Shown: positions 22,958-34,467, numbered from the stretch's first letter. The stretch: DNA of 64,000 bases from Pyrenopolyporus hunteri (GCA_902806595.1 CADCXC010000035.1:1550001-1614000), one strand, 5' to 3'. Numbers and translations: made by a program. Notes: a model not told the origin generated them from the sequence alone.

Positions 22958-23387
22958 ATGGGTAAGAACCAGCATAGTACCTAGGTATATATACCTACCT
23001 GCGTTATATTCATCCAGTAAACAACAAGCTCAGGGTTGGGGTTAGGGTTAGGGTTAGGGTTAGGGTTCAATTTCCCCCTCCCCCCCTAAAAAGAATCTTC
23101 TTCCCATCGACAACAAACCCCTTATAATCACAAAATCCAACACCCCAAGATCAAAGCTAACCTCCGAACCGCATTCAACATCGTTCAGACAATCCAGCTT
23201 GTATAAGTACCCACCTAAGCAAATATCACACATTATCTCAAAGCCGACTTAGCCAAGGTCGTCCCTTGCGCAACGCGTGAGACGTGCATTAAAAAAGGGG
23301 TCGAGGGACAGGGGTCCGGAACGCGAGGGGAGCCGCAAAGGACCGGGTGTGGGGGCGGGTTTAGCGCCTTTGCGGTATGGTACCTAG
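22958..23387 (+). CDS. Uncertain small gene whose first intron contains telomeric repeats
   Basis: No family recognised; a speculative model. ATG 22958 is preceded by a TATA box and C/T-rich leader, and is followed at once by a good donor (ATGG|GTAAGA). A poly-pyrimidine tract and AAAAAG acceptor at 23093 give a second exon 23094-23200 that joins in frame: MESSSHRQQTPYN ... IKANLRTAFNIVQTIQL. It can stop at TAA 23204 (38 aa), or splice at GTATAAGT (23201) to CTTAG (23252) and continue in basic sequence to TAG 23385-23387 (81 aa). The IKANLRTAFNIVQTIQL segment looks protein-like. The first intron (22962-23093) contains the TTAGGG array. It could be a decayed gene or chance. Confidence 0.22.
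23033..23067 (+). repeat. Interstitial telomeric repeat (TTAGGG)4
   Basis: Four perfect TTAGGG units at 23042-23065, preceded by a degenerate GGGTTGGGG and followed by TT. TTAGGG is the usual telomere unit of filamentous ascomycetes. The flanks carry conserved single-copy genes, so this is an internal site, not a chromosome end. Confidence 0.95.
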
Positions 23388-23410
23388 GTAGGTAGGTAGG
23401 TTGGTAGGTA
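23381..23410. repeat. (TAGG)n microsatellite with CCTAGG core
   Basis: TACCTAGGTA followed by repeated GGTA units, one with a TTGG variant. Same motif class as elsewhere in the intergenic DNA. Confidence 0.7.
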
Positions 23411-24179
23411 TAGAGACTTACCTCGCTTAGCGACGGACTGGGTAATCTCTTCATGGGACGCGGGACTTGGATCGTAGGGCCGTCTACGTACATACATGCG
23501 TGGGTAAAGCGTGGAGTCGCCGCTTGGTATATATTTATCTCACGCATGTTGATCCGAGTTTGATATTCTTCTGCTACTGCGCTTATGGATACTATATATG
23601 GATGGATGTGTATATGGTCTGCCGGGCTAAGATGGGAATTCCTTTCTGTAACAGCCGATGCGCGGATCGAGACGGCCAAGCTTAGGATGGCCAGGCGTTA
23701 GTATGAGGTACTACCTCTAGTCAATAGGCGAACTACCTGAGAAGTGTTAGACATACTCATGGCCTGTAATACTCACACAGAACATTCATCATACTTCACG
23801 AGGCCTAGTAAGAAGGGTGGGTTAGATGTGATATGTGCCTTCCATTCCCCTTCTAGCTATTTGCACCGCCCACTCCAGTTTCACTTCGTAGAATATAAAA
23901 GAAAAAGTGTAAGGATATATGGGAAACGACCGAGCCTCATAAAAAATGTACACAGCCGGAGCTCTGGTTGTTGATCATTAAAAAATATTTGTCATGTGCG
24001 CCCGACCGCCCGGACTTTCTCTATCTGCCACACACAGCGTGACAATACAAACAACGTCGGGTAAAATATCGTAGCGGAATAGAAAAGCCATGCGAATAAA
24101 AACTCTAATATGCACCGCCCAACAGCGAACTCCGCTGCCAGTGCCGTTTCAAACTTCGTCACTCTCCTCCGTATCTTGA
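23411..24179. other. Intergenic region, no gene recognised
   Basis: About 0.8 kb between the uncertain small gene and the 3' end of the Egh16-type gene. No reading frame with family-like composition. Confidence 0.5.
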
Positions 24180-25952
24180 CTATGCTCCCGCCTGGCAGCG
24201 TTGGAATTGCGCTTGGCAATCCGAAAGTTTGAAGCCAGCACCAGCGTTCGCTGCGTCACTGCACTTGTTGTTTTGTATCTGTCCGACGGTTAGCTAAGCT
24301 CGTGAAAGAGGCTGAAGTTAGAATGCTCACATCGCAGGCCCTCTGCTTGGCGGCTGCCTTGTCTACGAACGTGTTCCTGTGACAGACGAGTTAGCAATAA
24401 CATAATATCAGACTACGATTGTAACTCACCCGTTGACAGCAAAAGGCCGCTTAGCATCTCCGGAGTTTGTTACGCTCGGAGCTGGGCCACCAAGGGCATT
24501 AGTCTGTTGGTTGTTCCCGTTAGCATTACCGCCAGAACCTGCATTGTTGTTTGAATTACTTTGGCCTCTGCCGCCACGGCCGCCCTGGCCGTTTCCATTG
24601 CCTCCGTTGCCTCCATTGCCACCGTTGTTGCCGTTGTTGCCGCCGTTACCGCCATTGTTGTTGTTGGCATTGTTGTTGTTACCGTTGTTACCGTTGCCGC
24701 CGTTGTTACCATTGTTGCCGCCATTATTGCCGCCATTGCCACCACCAACTGAATACGGTTAGCGACTCGCATCTTAACGCTACGATACGATGTTGAAAAC
24801 TTACCGGTGAACTTGTTGCAGTCGTCCTGGGCACCACGTTGAGCAACAGGCATGACAACAGGCTGGTGGTTAGAAGCGGCGAACATAGTGCACACTCGGT
24901 AGTTGCCAGCTGGCAGACCACCGGCCACGGTAGCAGACAGGAGCCCGTTACCGTTACCGGCGTCGTTGATACCCTTAAAGAAGACGAACTGCTGAGCATC
25001 CAAGGGTTGGTCAGGGGTCAAGGAGTTACCCATATCCTGAATTGTGACGTGAGTATGACCGATAATCTCTCCCTGGCCGTTTACCTGCTGAGGGGCGGAG
25101 AAGTACGCGTTGGCGGCGTTGGTGAAGGTACCGGGGTCGAAGTTGCTGACTTGGACTTGAATGTCGAAGTCTTGGTTGGCCTGGAGGTCGTCATTGTGCT
25201 TCGGGTTCACCAATATGCTGGAGACCATCTTCGTCTGTGCAGGAAGCTGGCCCATGGCTAAATTTTTATGAGTGACCGTCACGGAGCTGAAATCGGATGT
25301 CTGTACTTACGGATACCGTTGCAGGAGCCCTCCTTCACCTGCTTGCCGTTTGTGAGGGTCTGACCGCTGCAGAAGTTGATGAAGTTGGCATCGTCGCTGG
25401 ATCGAGTGAGTTAGCTTCCGTCTATTACATTTTGCCTTATGTAGCTCACGTTAGGGAGGCTGCCTCGCCGGCCGCAGCGTCTGGGTTACCGTCTGACGCC
25501 GAAGCGGTTTGGACGGCGTTTTGGTCCAAAGTCAACGAGCCCTGGTTGTTGTTGTTATTGTTGCCGTTGTTGCCGCCGTTGTTATTGTTCTGGTTCCCGT
25601 TGTTGTTATTCTGGTTACCATTGTTGCCACCGTTCTGGCCGTTCTGGCCGTTCTGGCCGTTTTGACCATTCTGACCATTCTGACCGTTTTGGCCATTTTG
25701 ACCGTTGTTGCCGCCTTGACCTTGGCCCTGGCCTTGACCCTGACCCTGACCTTGTCCAAAGCCCTGGCCGCCGCCAAAACCCTGACCACCGCCAAAGCCT
25801 TGACCGCCACCGAAGCCACCGCCAAATTGTCTGGTCTTAAGCGCTCGAGCTGCTCGTCGGTTCATAACCTGATCGAACGGACGGCCGATGGCTGTGGCGT
25901 CGGCGAGAGCCGTGACGCCTAGCAGGCCGATGAGAATACTCTTGGTATGCAT
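24180..25952 (-). CDS. Secreted Egh16/GAS1/MAS3-type protein with two low-complexity blocks (501 aa, 6 exons)
   Basis: Secreted protein of the fungal Egh16/GAS1 family, whose founding members are made during appressorium formation in plant pathogens; the biochemical role is unknown. Exons: 25450-25952, 25311-25396, 24805-25257, 24430-24748, 24331-24376, 24180-24278; all donors are GTGAGT/GTAAGT-like and all phases agree. Signal peptide is residues 1-20 (SILIGLLGVTALADA), with a basic stretch to ALKTRQ. Residues 43-135 are GGGQGF, GQ and QNG repeats. The core follows: FCSGQTLTNGK, VQVSNFDPGTFTNA, IIGHTHVTIQDMG, FVFFKGINDAGNG, LPAGNYRVCTMFAASNHQPV, MPVAQRGAQDDCNKF. A second Gly/Asn block follows the core, then a Cys-bearing tail (RACDIQNNKCSDAA ... 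DCQAQFQRCQAGA). The tail exons are easily missed. Family call is strong; a host-infection role here is only a guess. Confidence 0.9.
24516..24746 (-). repeat. Coding Gly/Asn-rich block after the Egh16 core
   Basis: Runs of GGN and GNN units followed by GRGGRGQ, in exon 4 of the same gene. Together with the N-terminal block it brackets the folded core. Confidence 0.75.
25548..25826 (-). repeat. Coding low-complexity block: GGGQGF, GQ and QNG units
   Basis: Codes residues 43-135 of the Egh16-type protein. Three sub-arrays follow one another: GGGQGF hexamers, GQ dimers, then QNG trimers, ending in Asn runs. Trimer copies are nearly identical at protein level but vary at third bases (CTGGCCGTT/TTGACCATT on the + strand). 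Confidence 0.85.
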
Positions 25953-27657
25953 GTTGACCGAGGTACCGTGAATTGATCGAGTAAGGACAAATTTCTTTCA
26001 CTCCGTCTTCCGAGGCGAGAATGTGAAATGGTAAGATCCAAAAATGGTTCCAGACCGTTTTCGAATTAGCTGAAAGGAGTGGTCACAGACAACACTTGAA
26101 GTTGGAGTGGGCTAGATGCCAAATGCTGTCAGGAGAACGAATGTTTGAAAGAAAAGACACACTACCAGCGCATTCTAATGGGAAAAGAAAGGAATGATAG
26201 AAACTCGATAGAGAACCAAGAATAAAAATATTAAAGCTGATGGGAGTAGAAGGCTTAAGAAAGGGTCGAGCCAAGGCCGTTTCCTTATTATATACCTCCA
26301 CTTTCAGGGTGGCAGGCTGCTCGGATGAATCGTGCCCTGGATTTCTGATGGAATCAATAGCATCCGCAACGGACGCTACCTCAGGTTTTCCCATGCAGAG
26401 GTTCCATCCCCAGGAGCTGTATCCACAGTCTCAAAACGCGGACGGGGTACGGTAGGGTAGAGATGATGTCGAGGATAATGACAGGACCTTGCAAGGTGCG
26501 GAGGCAGGGGTTCGGGATGGTCGAGTCTCTGGCCTCGCCTTGGCGAAACCCCACCACCTCTTACAGGAAGTAATACAGCCTCTGCCGAACGAGAAATATT
26601 ACATGGGTGAGCTAAAGCTTGACCGATCTTCGTGGAGTCCTTGATTTCCTCATTTCTTCGATGTGGCCCAGCTCGGGGTGAGGTTGGACGTACTCCTGGA
26701 AAAGATGTCCATCCTAGTGACTTCGGCCGTTGATGGTGGTCTAATTCCTATGGTACGTATTATTTTATTGATTGTTGGGATCGTGGTAGAGCCATCCGGG
26801 ATCTGGCTGTTACCGCGAAGATCTGATGTCACATCCTCTTTTAGGGACCAACGTAGATAGATAGTATTATTATTAATACTTGGTTGATATTATTGCGAAT
26901 GACCAGCTCGGCTAACTTGAGATGATACGAAGAGAGTTGAGTAGAGACGCTTGTGTCCATTCGAGTCGATGATCAACTACCAAAGCATCATCGACGACGG
27001 GATAAGATGAGTGATGAGCCCGCTTGGACTGCAAGTCATTCTAGTGAGTACCTCTTAGGCCGAATCTAGGTCGCCGTAATTGATGTACAATACGAAAGAC
27101 GCGGGTACGGCGCAGTGTGTACATGGATTGAAAGGGGAACATTAAGATGGGAAGGTTAAATTTTCGCTAAAGTTGCATTATAGATTGTAAAGTCGAAGAA
27201 AAGGGGGGCGCTAAGGCTTCGGGGGTGCGGTTGCCCGAACAGCTCGAGTGGTCCGGGCCAAGCGGTCCATCCTGCTTTGCGGCTCACTGCGTCGCAGGTT
27301 CCATATTAATTCTGGAGTCTGGCCAATTAGCGTCATCTTTAGTGCAGTAGATCAGGCACCTGACGTTTCGAGCCCTAGGCGCATTCTGAAGCAGAAGCAA
27401 AACATACCGATAAAATCTTTAGTCGCGGATCTGTGCGTCTTGCCGACTCAGTTAGCGCGCTACCTTTAGGGAGTAGTAAGCCAGTAAATGTACCTAAGTC
27501 CGCCCCTAAAGGCTGTTGTACCTCGGATCCTTCTTCGACCAATCACCATTTCTCGTATACAGCACCTGTATCGTGAACCGCAACTTGGGATGACAGATAT
27601 CTCTACCCAGAACGATCATTTATCAGTGCTTTACCAGATTGCCGATCCCTTGGCATT
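25953..27657. other. Intergenic region upstream of the Egh16-type gene
   Basis: 1.7 kb. The first ~300 bases are the likely promoter of the Egh16-type gene. The remainder has only short frames without recognisable composition. Confidence 0.5.
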
Positions 27658-28053
27658 CTATAACCGGAAATGCTCCTCTATTGTTTTGACATCGTATTTG
27701 AAACGAGGCCCGTTGCTGGGTTCATTCAATTTGGAATCTTCTTCGTGGCGTTCCGGATCTGAGTAGAGCGTAAACACGGACGGGGTATAGAAAAGAAAAG
27801 AAAAGCAAAGCGCCCAAATCACCAATACAAACACCGCTATAGACACCGCTAATTCACATTTGCGGAACCAGAGCAACACGGTAATTTTCAGTAGGGTGAA
27901 TAAGCTGTATAGCATCGCAAATCCTATATACGGCATATAGAGGTATGTAAGAGGTGTATAACGAATAGAACAGAGCTCACCCTCACTAAACCGTGACGTA
28001 GGATTCACTTTCCTACTCTGCCCAGCCTCGTTGCGAGCGACGTGAAAACAAGC
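27658..28053 (-). pseudogene. Possible membrane-protein exon or remnant (two hydrophobic segments)
   Basis: Open for ~131 codons from a stop at 28054-28056 to a stop near 27658. No ATG lies before the first hydrophobic segment; the first ATG is inside it (27936). Two membrane-like stretches (PYIGFAMLYSLFTLLKITVL and ELAVSIAVFVLVIWALCFSF) are separated by a short basic loop, then an acidic tail (SDPERHEEDSKLNEPSN). Composition looks like a real membrane protein tail, but no upstream exon could be found. It may be a last exon with distant exons, or a remnant. Family not recognised. Confidence 0.28.
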
Positions 28054-30052
28054 TCAGGAGATCAAACGCGAGCGTCTAATGTGTGTGCCTAAATCACCCA
28101 TGCAGGTGGGAAGCAGGCCGTTTCTTGTCATTAGGGTCCAGGACGATTCTAATCCCTCAATAAATTTGTACACAACTACACGCAGTTGGAGTCGAGGTCG
28201 AGACGTAGAAAAAGAAACGTCAATGCGAAAGAATCCGATCTAGATGCAGATCTCCCTAGGACCAGACGCCAGCACCAGCCCCTCAGTAACAGCCCAGATC
28301 TGAAAGGGGCATACTCGTCATGTGGCGCAATTACGAGAATGCATCCTATTATCTGATATCCTTCCCTCTCAGACTTCTCTCGTATCTGAGAGACCTATAA
28401 TTCAAACTGTTGAGAATGAGGGGGACTATGAATTCTCATTGCGCCTCTTCGTATTGTTCTTGCCCAGTCCCGAAGCTGTATACTAGAGATGCTTCTGAAA
28501 CGGCTTGGACGTTCTCTCTGCCTCCCCCAAATACCCCAACTTTTCAAAAGATTCGTAGGAATTCCTCAATATTATTTGGTCGGCAACCTTATCCGAAATT
28601 TCAATTTAGCGATGCCTTATCGGGCTCTGGCCTCCACTGGAAGGGAGGGCGAGGGAGGGTCGCTTAGGCGAGTTGGCCGCCAAAAGGATGGATAAAGTTC
28701 GCTGAAATTTAGGATCCCACTAGCGGGCCGGGGCTTGGATTTAACCCCCTGGAAAACCCCCTGGCAGTTCTAGAAGTCCCCAACATTCCTAATTGGATCG
28801 TTTAATAGAGTTGCATTTCGCGACTCCCATACCTACCTATCCCCCCCCCTCCCCTCGCTTCAGGGCACAGACTCGCAAACACGCCGTTGTCAATAGAGTT
28901 GAAAACAGGAGGAGAAACTTTCACGGGGGTTGAGTTGGGATGAAGAATGACGTTCAAGCATGTTGACCACGGTCGGAATGAAACGACAGCTATGGCGGGA
29001 TTACGAAAAATACACGTTTTCCTTGGCACACTAAACACAAGATCATCTGCCTCTCGGTTTCGAGGATCACTGCTCACGACGGGCCGAAGAGCCTCAAACT
29101 CTCTCACCTTGATCCCGTCGCGGATTTCGAAGTGATAAGCGCGAGCTGTGGCGCTTGAATAGCAATGCGTTGTCGATTGCTTACTCCGCGCAAGTAGAAA
29201 TGCTGATTCCTTTCGGTTAGAGTTCCCGAGTGTTAATATCCTCGTTGCCTAGGTTAGCTGTCCCTTACTATTAGAATGACCGGAGCTAGATGAACCACCG
29301 GCTCTGTAGGCCTCAAGCGCCAGCTTGCTCATGTTTGACTAATCTCATAGGTGCCAATAAGATAAGAGCTAACAGCGGGAGTCGCGAAGGCCCTAAGCAA
29401 TCCGAGTTTGAAGCACGTCCCATAATTCCCTTGATGAAACTCGGGCAGACCCCTGATTCAAGATCAGGGCTATCACGTGGGGAGCTGCTTTTGCAGGGAG
29501 CGTTCCCCTATCTGAGACCACGATGGTAAGGAAACGCCAAGAGCTAGCGCGAGCTGAAATCTCGTCTCGCCTAGGAATGTGATAATCAAATTTGCCTGTT
29601 GCGGGAAGGTGACACTAGACCGTTGGGCCAGCCAAGACATTTCTCGGACTCTATCTTGTAATAATAACGGTGAGTAGCCGAAAGCTATAAGCCTCGAGGA
29701 GATTCCTCATATAGGGAGTGTCGTCCCGAGGCTGTTAAATCCCTCCCTGCCGCTCTCGCTAAATAGCTTAACGCCTTGTGTATACTCCTATGACCAAAAC
29801 AGACCCAAGCGGAATAAGCCACCCTAGAAGTCATCTGGAACGCCTCCCACGACACTGGGGGATTTCCACGGGTCGCATCCCAAGCCTCACCCAAAATCGC
29901 TAGCTAAGCCCCAAGTCAAGATATTCTCCTTAAACATAACAGCACTCGTCTTGTCAAGTTTCATTCAGGCTCCCATTAAACTCGTCTTTTCGAGACTGTA
30001 TCAGTTAAACATGCGACGAATTTGGCTTCGAAGTTCCTTGAGCGATTTATTT
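28054..30052. other. Intergenic region, no gene recognised
   Basis: 2 kb of gene-free DNA upstream of the 3' end of the S1/P1 nuclease gene. A short direct repeat AACCCCCTGG occurs at about 28744-28763. Frames are short on both strands. Confidence 0.55.
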
Positions 30053-31095
30053 TCATAGTTCCTCAGAGAGTTCAGTCGTCTTAGAAGCTTTCTCGGCTAT
30101 GAGGTCTAGCCAAGCTGCGAGGCGGTACCCTGCCTTCGCGACTTGGAGCTCGATCATCGGGGCGGCTTTCTCATAGTAATCACCCGCGAGCTCTTGACCA
30201 ACAATTGCCTCGGGTCCTTCTGGGAAAACTAGGCGAATCCCATCAGTTATAGTTCTCCTTTGAAGTTGATAAGAGGGAGTGAGATGACTTACCATGCGAG
30301 CACACAATGGCGTTGGACTCATTCGCCCAGCCCATCGCGGTTTGAATGGGGTCCTCGAGACTAATTGCATCATTCCAGGACTTGCTAACCGACTCATACT
30401 TGCCGGTCTTGATCTGCTCGGTGAGGTTCGCAGCCCACGCATAACCAGCCACGTAAGGCTTCCTATGGATACCGCCCAGCATCTTTTCGGCGATGCTCGA
30501 GTCCCAGACGTGGTGCAGATTCAACTCGCTCGACTCCCACTTGACGTGGATTCCGTTGCCGCCCTGGGCGACATTTTCCACATGCAAGGGCTGATGGATG
30601 TCGCCGACGAAGTGGATAACGAATTTGGCTGCCTGGCTCCTCCGCCACCACCACAGGCTGGTGTCGAGCACCTGAGAAGTGTAATTCTGAATCGAGCTCA
30701 CAACACAGCCATCTTCCTTGCAATCTCTCTCAAAGTCGACACCGCAGTACGTCGGCGGCGTGTCCTTGGCGTCGATGAAGTGGAAATTCTTAGAGAAGCG
30801 CCCCCATTTCGTATACCTGACGCTATCAGCCCAAGTAGCTACGCCGGCAAGATAATGCTCGGTGTCGTTTCTCAGGACATCCTGGAAGTATACGGTTGTG
30901 CTGTCTTTAACCAAATTTGTTGCGATGTAGGCCACAGTGATATGTCCCAAGCCTGATGTTAAGAGGTTACTTGTTAATAAATAGGTGCTCGTAAATTGGA
31001 GTTTGGGTGTCTGTCTTAAATGGGCACTCACTTCCCCATGCTAGGGCGCCTGGTAGTACGAAGGCCCCTAAAGCTAAGGCTTGAATTAGCCTCAT
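30053..31095 (-). CDS. Secreted S1/P1-type zinc nuclease (299 aa)
   Basis: Extracellular single-strand-preferring nuclease and 3'-nucleotidase that degrades RNA and DNA with three zinc ions. Three exons: 31032-31095, 30293-30952 and 30053-30228; introns start GTGAGT and GTAAGT and join in frame. Signal peptide is residues 1-19 (LIQALALGAFVLPGALA), cut just before Trp20, the N-terminal zinc ligand. With Trp20 as mature residue 1, all nine known zinc ligands fall at the expected spacing: Trp20, His25, Asp64, His79, His135, Asp139, His145, His168, Asp172 (motifs WGSLGH, ATWADSVR, FVIHFVGDIHQPLH, LHHVWD). Several N-glycosylation sequons (NDT, NYT, NLT, NES). Length is normal for the family (~290 aa). 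It should be active. Confidence 0.95.
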
Positions 31096-32179
31096 GATTG
31101 AAGCAGTTTACCGGGTCTTAATAAGTGCGGGTTTTTATTATATCTTGCATATATAATTTGCAATACAAGATTCGAGATTTCAATAGATTATCTACGAAAA
31201 TCGGACATATCGTAAATAGGAACGGCACGTCTGTTGCGAATGCGCGTCTGCATATAGGTTGGGTTGATGCGCATTCTGGCTCTTGGCGGTATTGTAGGCT
31301 CTATCAGCAGCAATGCTGGTGTTTATTTGGTTGTCGAGGGAACACACGCGTGACCATTGGACGTCGCCTGATTTGCTGCGGCCGTTTCGCAGATGACCGA
31401 TCGCGGGCGCTAACATAGGACAGGTTAGGTACCTCCTAAGTATCCCGGATAAGAATAGGATACGCAGATGCAGTTAGCCGATATTGTCACGTTTTATGCT
31501 CTTAAGTACTACCCGGACGAAAAGGTGGCTGCCGGACTATTATCAAACCTAGGTAGGTACCTATGTAAGACTCGGAATTGGAAACGCATGTAGGGCACCC
31601 GGACTATAATCTGTTGTTTAATTTATCTTCGACATGTTTCTGCGCTCAAATGTATTGCCCTCATCATACTTTCGTAGCCAAACCTTCGCCTGCAGCGCCC
31701 TGAGATAGTACTGTGAACTAAATACTGCGCTGTTGCGTCACTAGCGAACCGCTAACTCGTCACTGATTGACTGCGGAGATCCCCCCCAAGGGTCCTTTGG
31801 GGCTGCAGCAGGCGCAGGCACGGCTGCACAACTCTATGTATACGCTACAGCGGCGCTAGACCCCATTCGCTGCGCACCTACCCACCATATGCGTCTCTTA
31901 TCTCTGTGCGACACAGCAAAGTTACTCTGATACCACTAGAGATCGGCAGCGCCTGAGATAAGGGAAAACTTGTATGTATTGAAGAAGCCACCACCATTAC
32001 ATACCACCGCACCATTGAATCCTCTTCCATTTCCAGGTGACTCTTACTTAGGGCGGACCACCTGACTAAACAGTTCCGACCCGGTCCTCTTGCCATTTAT
32101 GTTTAATCCCTAATACCTTTACAATTGCTTCTTCCCTCTCTGTTCTTCGCCTTTGCAAATTACTTACTTTTTACATGCC
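31096..32179. other. Divergent promoter region, nuclease and PQ-loop genes
   Basis: About 1.1 kb between two outward-facing gene starts. Contains CCTAGGTAGGTACCTA near 31547-31562 and a C/T-rich leader just before 32180. No further gene recognised. Confidence 0.55.
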
Positions 32180-32192
32180 ATGGCGACCGTAA
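32175..32192 (+). promoter_or_regulatory. Overlapping micro-uORF at the PQ-loop gene start
   Basis: ATG at 32175 opens a five-codon frame that ends with TAA at 32190-32192, ten bases past the main ATG (32180). The main start has the better context (GCCATGG), so leaky scanning is expected. Confidence 0.4.
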
Positions 32193-33356
32193 TCGTAAAT
32201 CTGGTCAATATGGCCTCGTCGCACGACCTCTCCGTCAACGAGATTCTATCCGGGATTTTTGGTAGCATCAGTCTGACCGCATGGATCTGCTTGCTTGTAT
32301 GTATTTGTATTTCTACGGGCTTGGGAGAGTTCTCTTCCCGCATCGTACCATCTTGCGACCAACTTGCTGACGGGCTGGGACACGATAGCTTCCCCAGCTT
32401 ATTACGAATTATAAAGCCAAAAGCGCCGAGGGCTTGTCTATGGTCTTCTTAGCTGTATGGCTTTTTGGTGATCTCGCAAATTTATTTGGTGCGTCCGTAA
32501 CGTCCCCCTCGTTCTGGTGTTTAACGAGCTCCATCGTAGATATAATGAGGGGGCGCCGAACTAACGATAGTCTCCTCAATCTACAGGTGCTCTCGTGACC
32601 GGACTCGCACCCACGGCGACAGCGCTAGCAGGCTACTTCTGCATCTCCGATGTCATCCTCATATCGCAATCCCTTTACTATAACACGATTAATGCCCGAA
32701 AGACCCGCCACCGGACCCGTTCGACCGAAACCGAATCGTCGGAGGACGAACCCCTGTTGCGACCGCGGAGGAGATCGTCTAGCGGTCTCCCGGGTTCGCA
32801 CCGACGCCACTCTATTCACCACACTGAATCCGGCCTCGACCCGATCAAGAGGATTGTCACGGGCGAAGACGACACACCCGATAGCAACCCCTGGCTGCAC
32901 AATACACTGAGCGTTGTGGCTATCTACGTGGTCGGCGCCGCCGGCTGGTTTGTGTCATACAAGGTTGGGGCTTGGGACAAGCCTGACGTACCTGGGGAAC
33001 CAACAGCCGAATCGCCGGTGGCCGCCCTAGGGTTAGTTCTAGGATATGCGAGTGCGGTTTGCTACCTGTGGTATGTCCCCTCTAGAATACCTTCTCAAGA
33101 TACACGCTAATAGGGGCCTAGCGCTCGAATCCCTCAAATAATCAAGAATTACAAGGAAAAGTCCTGCGAAGGTCTTGCTCTGCTTTTCTTCCTGCTGTCT
33201 CTCACCGGCAATCTTACATATGGCCTGAGCGTCTTCACTTATTCACCGGAACCGGAGTACCTCATCAAAGCTATCCCCTGGCTGCTCGGATCCCTAGGCA
33301 CTATTGTCGAGGACTGTATCATATTCTACCAGTTCAGGATCTATTCTAAGAGCTGA
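32180..33356 (+). CDS. PQ-loop vacuolar amino-acid transporter, Ypq/Rtc2 type (311 aa)
   Basis: Seven-helix PQ-loop protein; yeast Ypq1-3 and animal PQLC2 export cationic amino acids from the vacuole or lysosome. Four exons: 32180-32296, 32389-32488, 32587-33070, 33122-33356, with GTATGT and GTGCGT donors and frame kept. The two PQ motifs are LLLPQLITNYKAKSAEGLS and RIPQIIKNYKEKSCEGLA, each at the end of a helix, as the family requires. Between them lies a cytosolic loop rich in Arg/Ser/Glu (TESSEDEPLLRPRRRSSS). It contains the dileucine-like DEPLL, which could act as a vacuolar sorting signal (inference). Helices follow to the end (YLIKAIPWLLGSLGTIVEDC). Start 32180 has a good context; a second ATG (32210) is 10 codons later. 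Strong family call; substrate inferred. Confidence 0.93.
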
Positions 33357-34467
33357 GGGACAAAAACTACTAATATCGAGGGAGCTGCGTGGAATTGGTG
33401 GTTTGCAATGCGATTTTGTTAACTTTGCATTTATATAAGGAATAGGGCTTCAGGGCTAAAGCATCATTAGGGCGTTCGGCATTGAGTTTTGAAGATCTCC
33501 CCCATTTTGAGACTCGATAGGGGATAACCAAGTTTGGGGGTTAATGCTGTTTGGATCCTAGAAATACTAGAAACATATAAGTATCTTATAATTAGATCCG
33601 ACATCTACCACATTGGTTTATCGTTCATTAGAAGAGACATAGGGGGTGGGGTCCGTACAAGTCGTCGCCACATCATGGTCCATCAAGTTCAAGACAGCTA
33701 TGGACGTTCCGCAAGTTCGCAAGGTCGGGGCTAATATAGCAATGATCGTATCTGGAATTAGGCTTTATGAACAGTCTTCGCCATGAATAGTTCTGGGTAT
33801 GTATGACCGAGGACAGAGACGGTGGGAAAGATGTAATTTTATATAAGGAGCAAAGTTATGTTGAACAAGATTGTCTCGGATAGCGAATTATTATGAGAGT
33901 TCTCCTGAAGAGAAAAAGAGCCTTTTCGTTCACTTATATAGCCCCTACATCTCGAAAACATGTGATGGTTTAATGTAACGAAGTAATGCGTGGATTATGT
34001 AAGTCATCGAATTGGTTACGACAGGTACGGTACTGTACAAGGTACTTCCCAGCGGTGACCCTCCCCTGCATCGAGCCAGTCCCCCTTTTTCATTGCGGCG
34101 GACCCCTGCTCGAAACATCCAATTTCAGTGAGAGGGAGCCGTCGTGCCTTCTTCTCTTGCTTCCTTGTACCTAATAACCATCACCGCCAACAATCGATCA
34201 ATTCGTCATTCTTTTTTTCTTACTCTCTATTTGGTTATTCTCCGCCGGGTAGCCTGTAGCCCCTACTCTCGTACATACACTCTCTCTACATCTTTATCGG
34301 CCCCGGCATTTCGCTCTTTTATTGTTTGTGAAGATCGCGTTGCTACCAAATCTACCTCACCTGATTGATACCCATACCACCCCCTCGGAGGATCTTCGCG
34401 CTATAAACGAGGCGAAATAAACAATTAAGGGAAAAGTTCTACTAGTAAAAAGACAAACTAAGACACG
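33357..34467. other. Intergenic region upstream of the GH17 gene
   Basis: 1.1 kb. The last ~300 bases are pyrimidine-rich and resemble a strong promoter and leader. No gene recognised. Confidence 0.55.

Noticed and set aside
23033..23067. Telomerase RNA template
   Set aside because: Known fungal templates are about one and a half repeats; four full units is too long, and no conserved telomerase RNA elements were seen.
23033..23067. A true chromosome end or assembly join
   Set aside because: Unique DNA and conserved single-copy genes lie on both sides, and the array is only about 30 bp.
24433..24762. Plus-strand Leu/Pro-rich frames opposite the Egh16-type gene (also 25509-25922)
   Set aside because: They are the antisense of the Gly/Asn repeats (GTT, GCC, TTG codons) and have no independent support.
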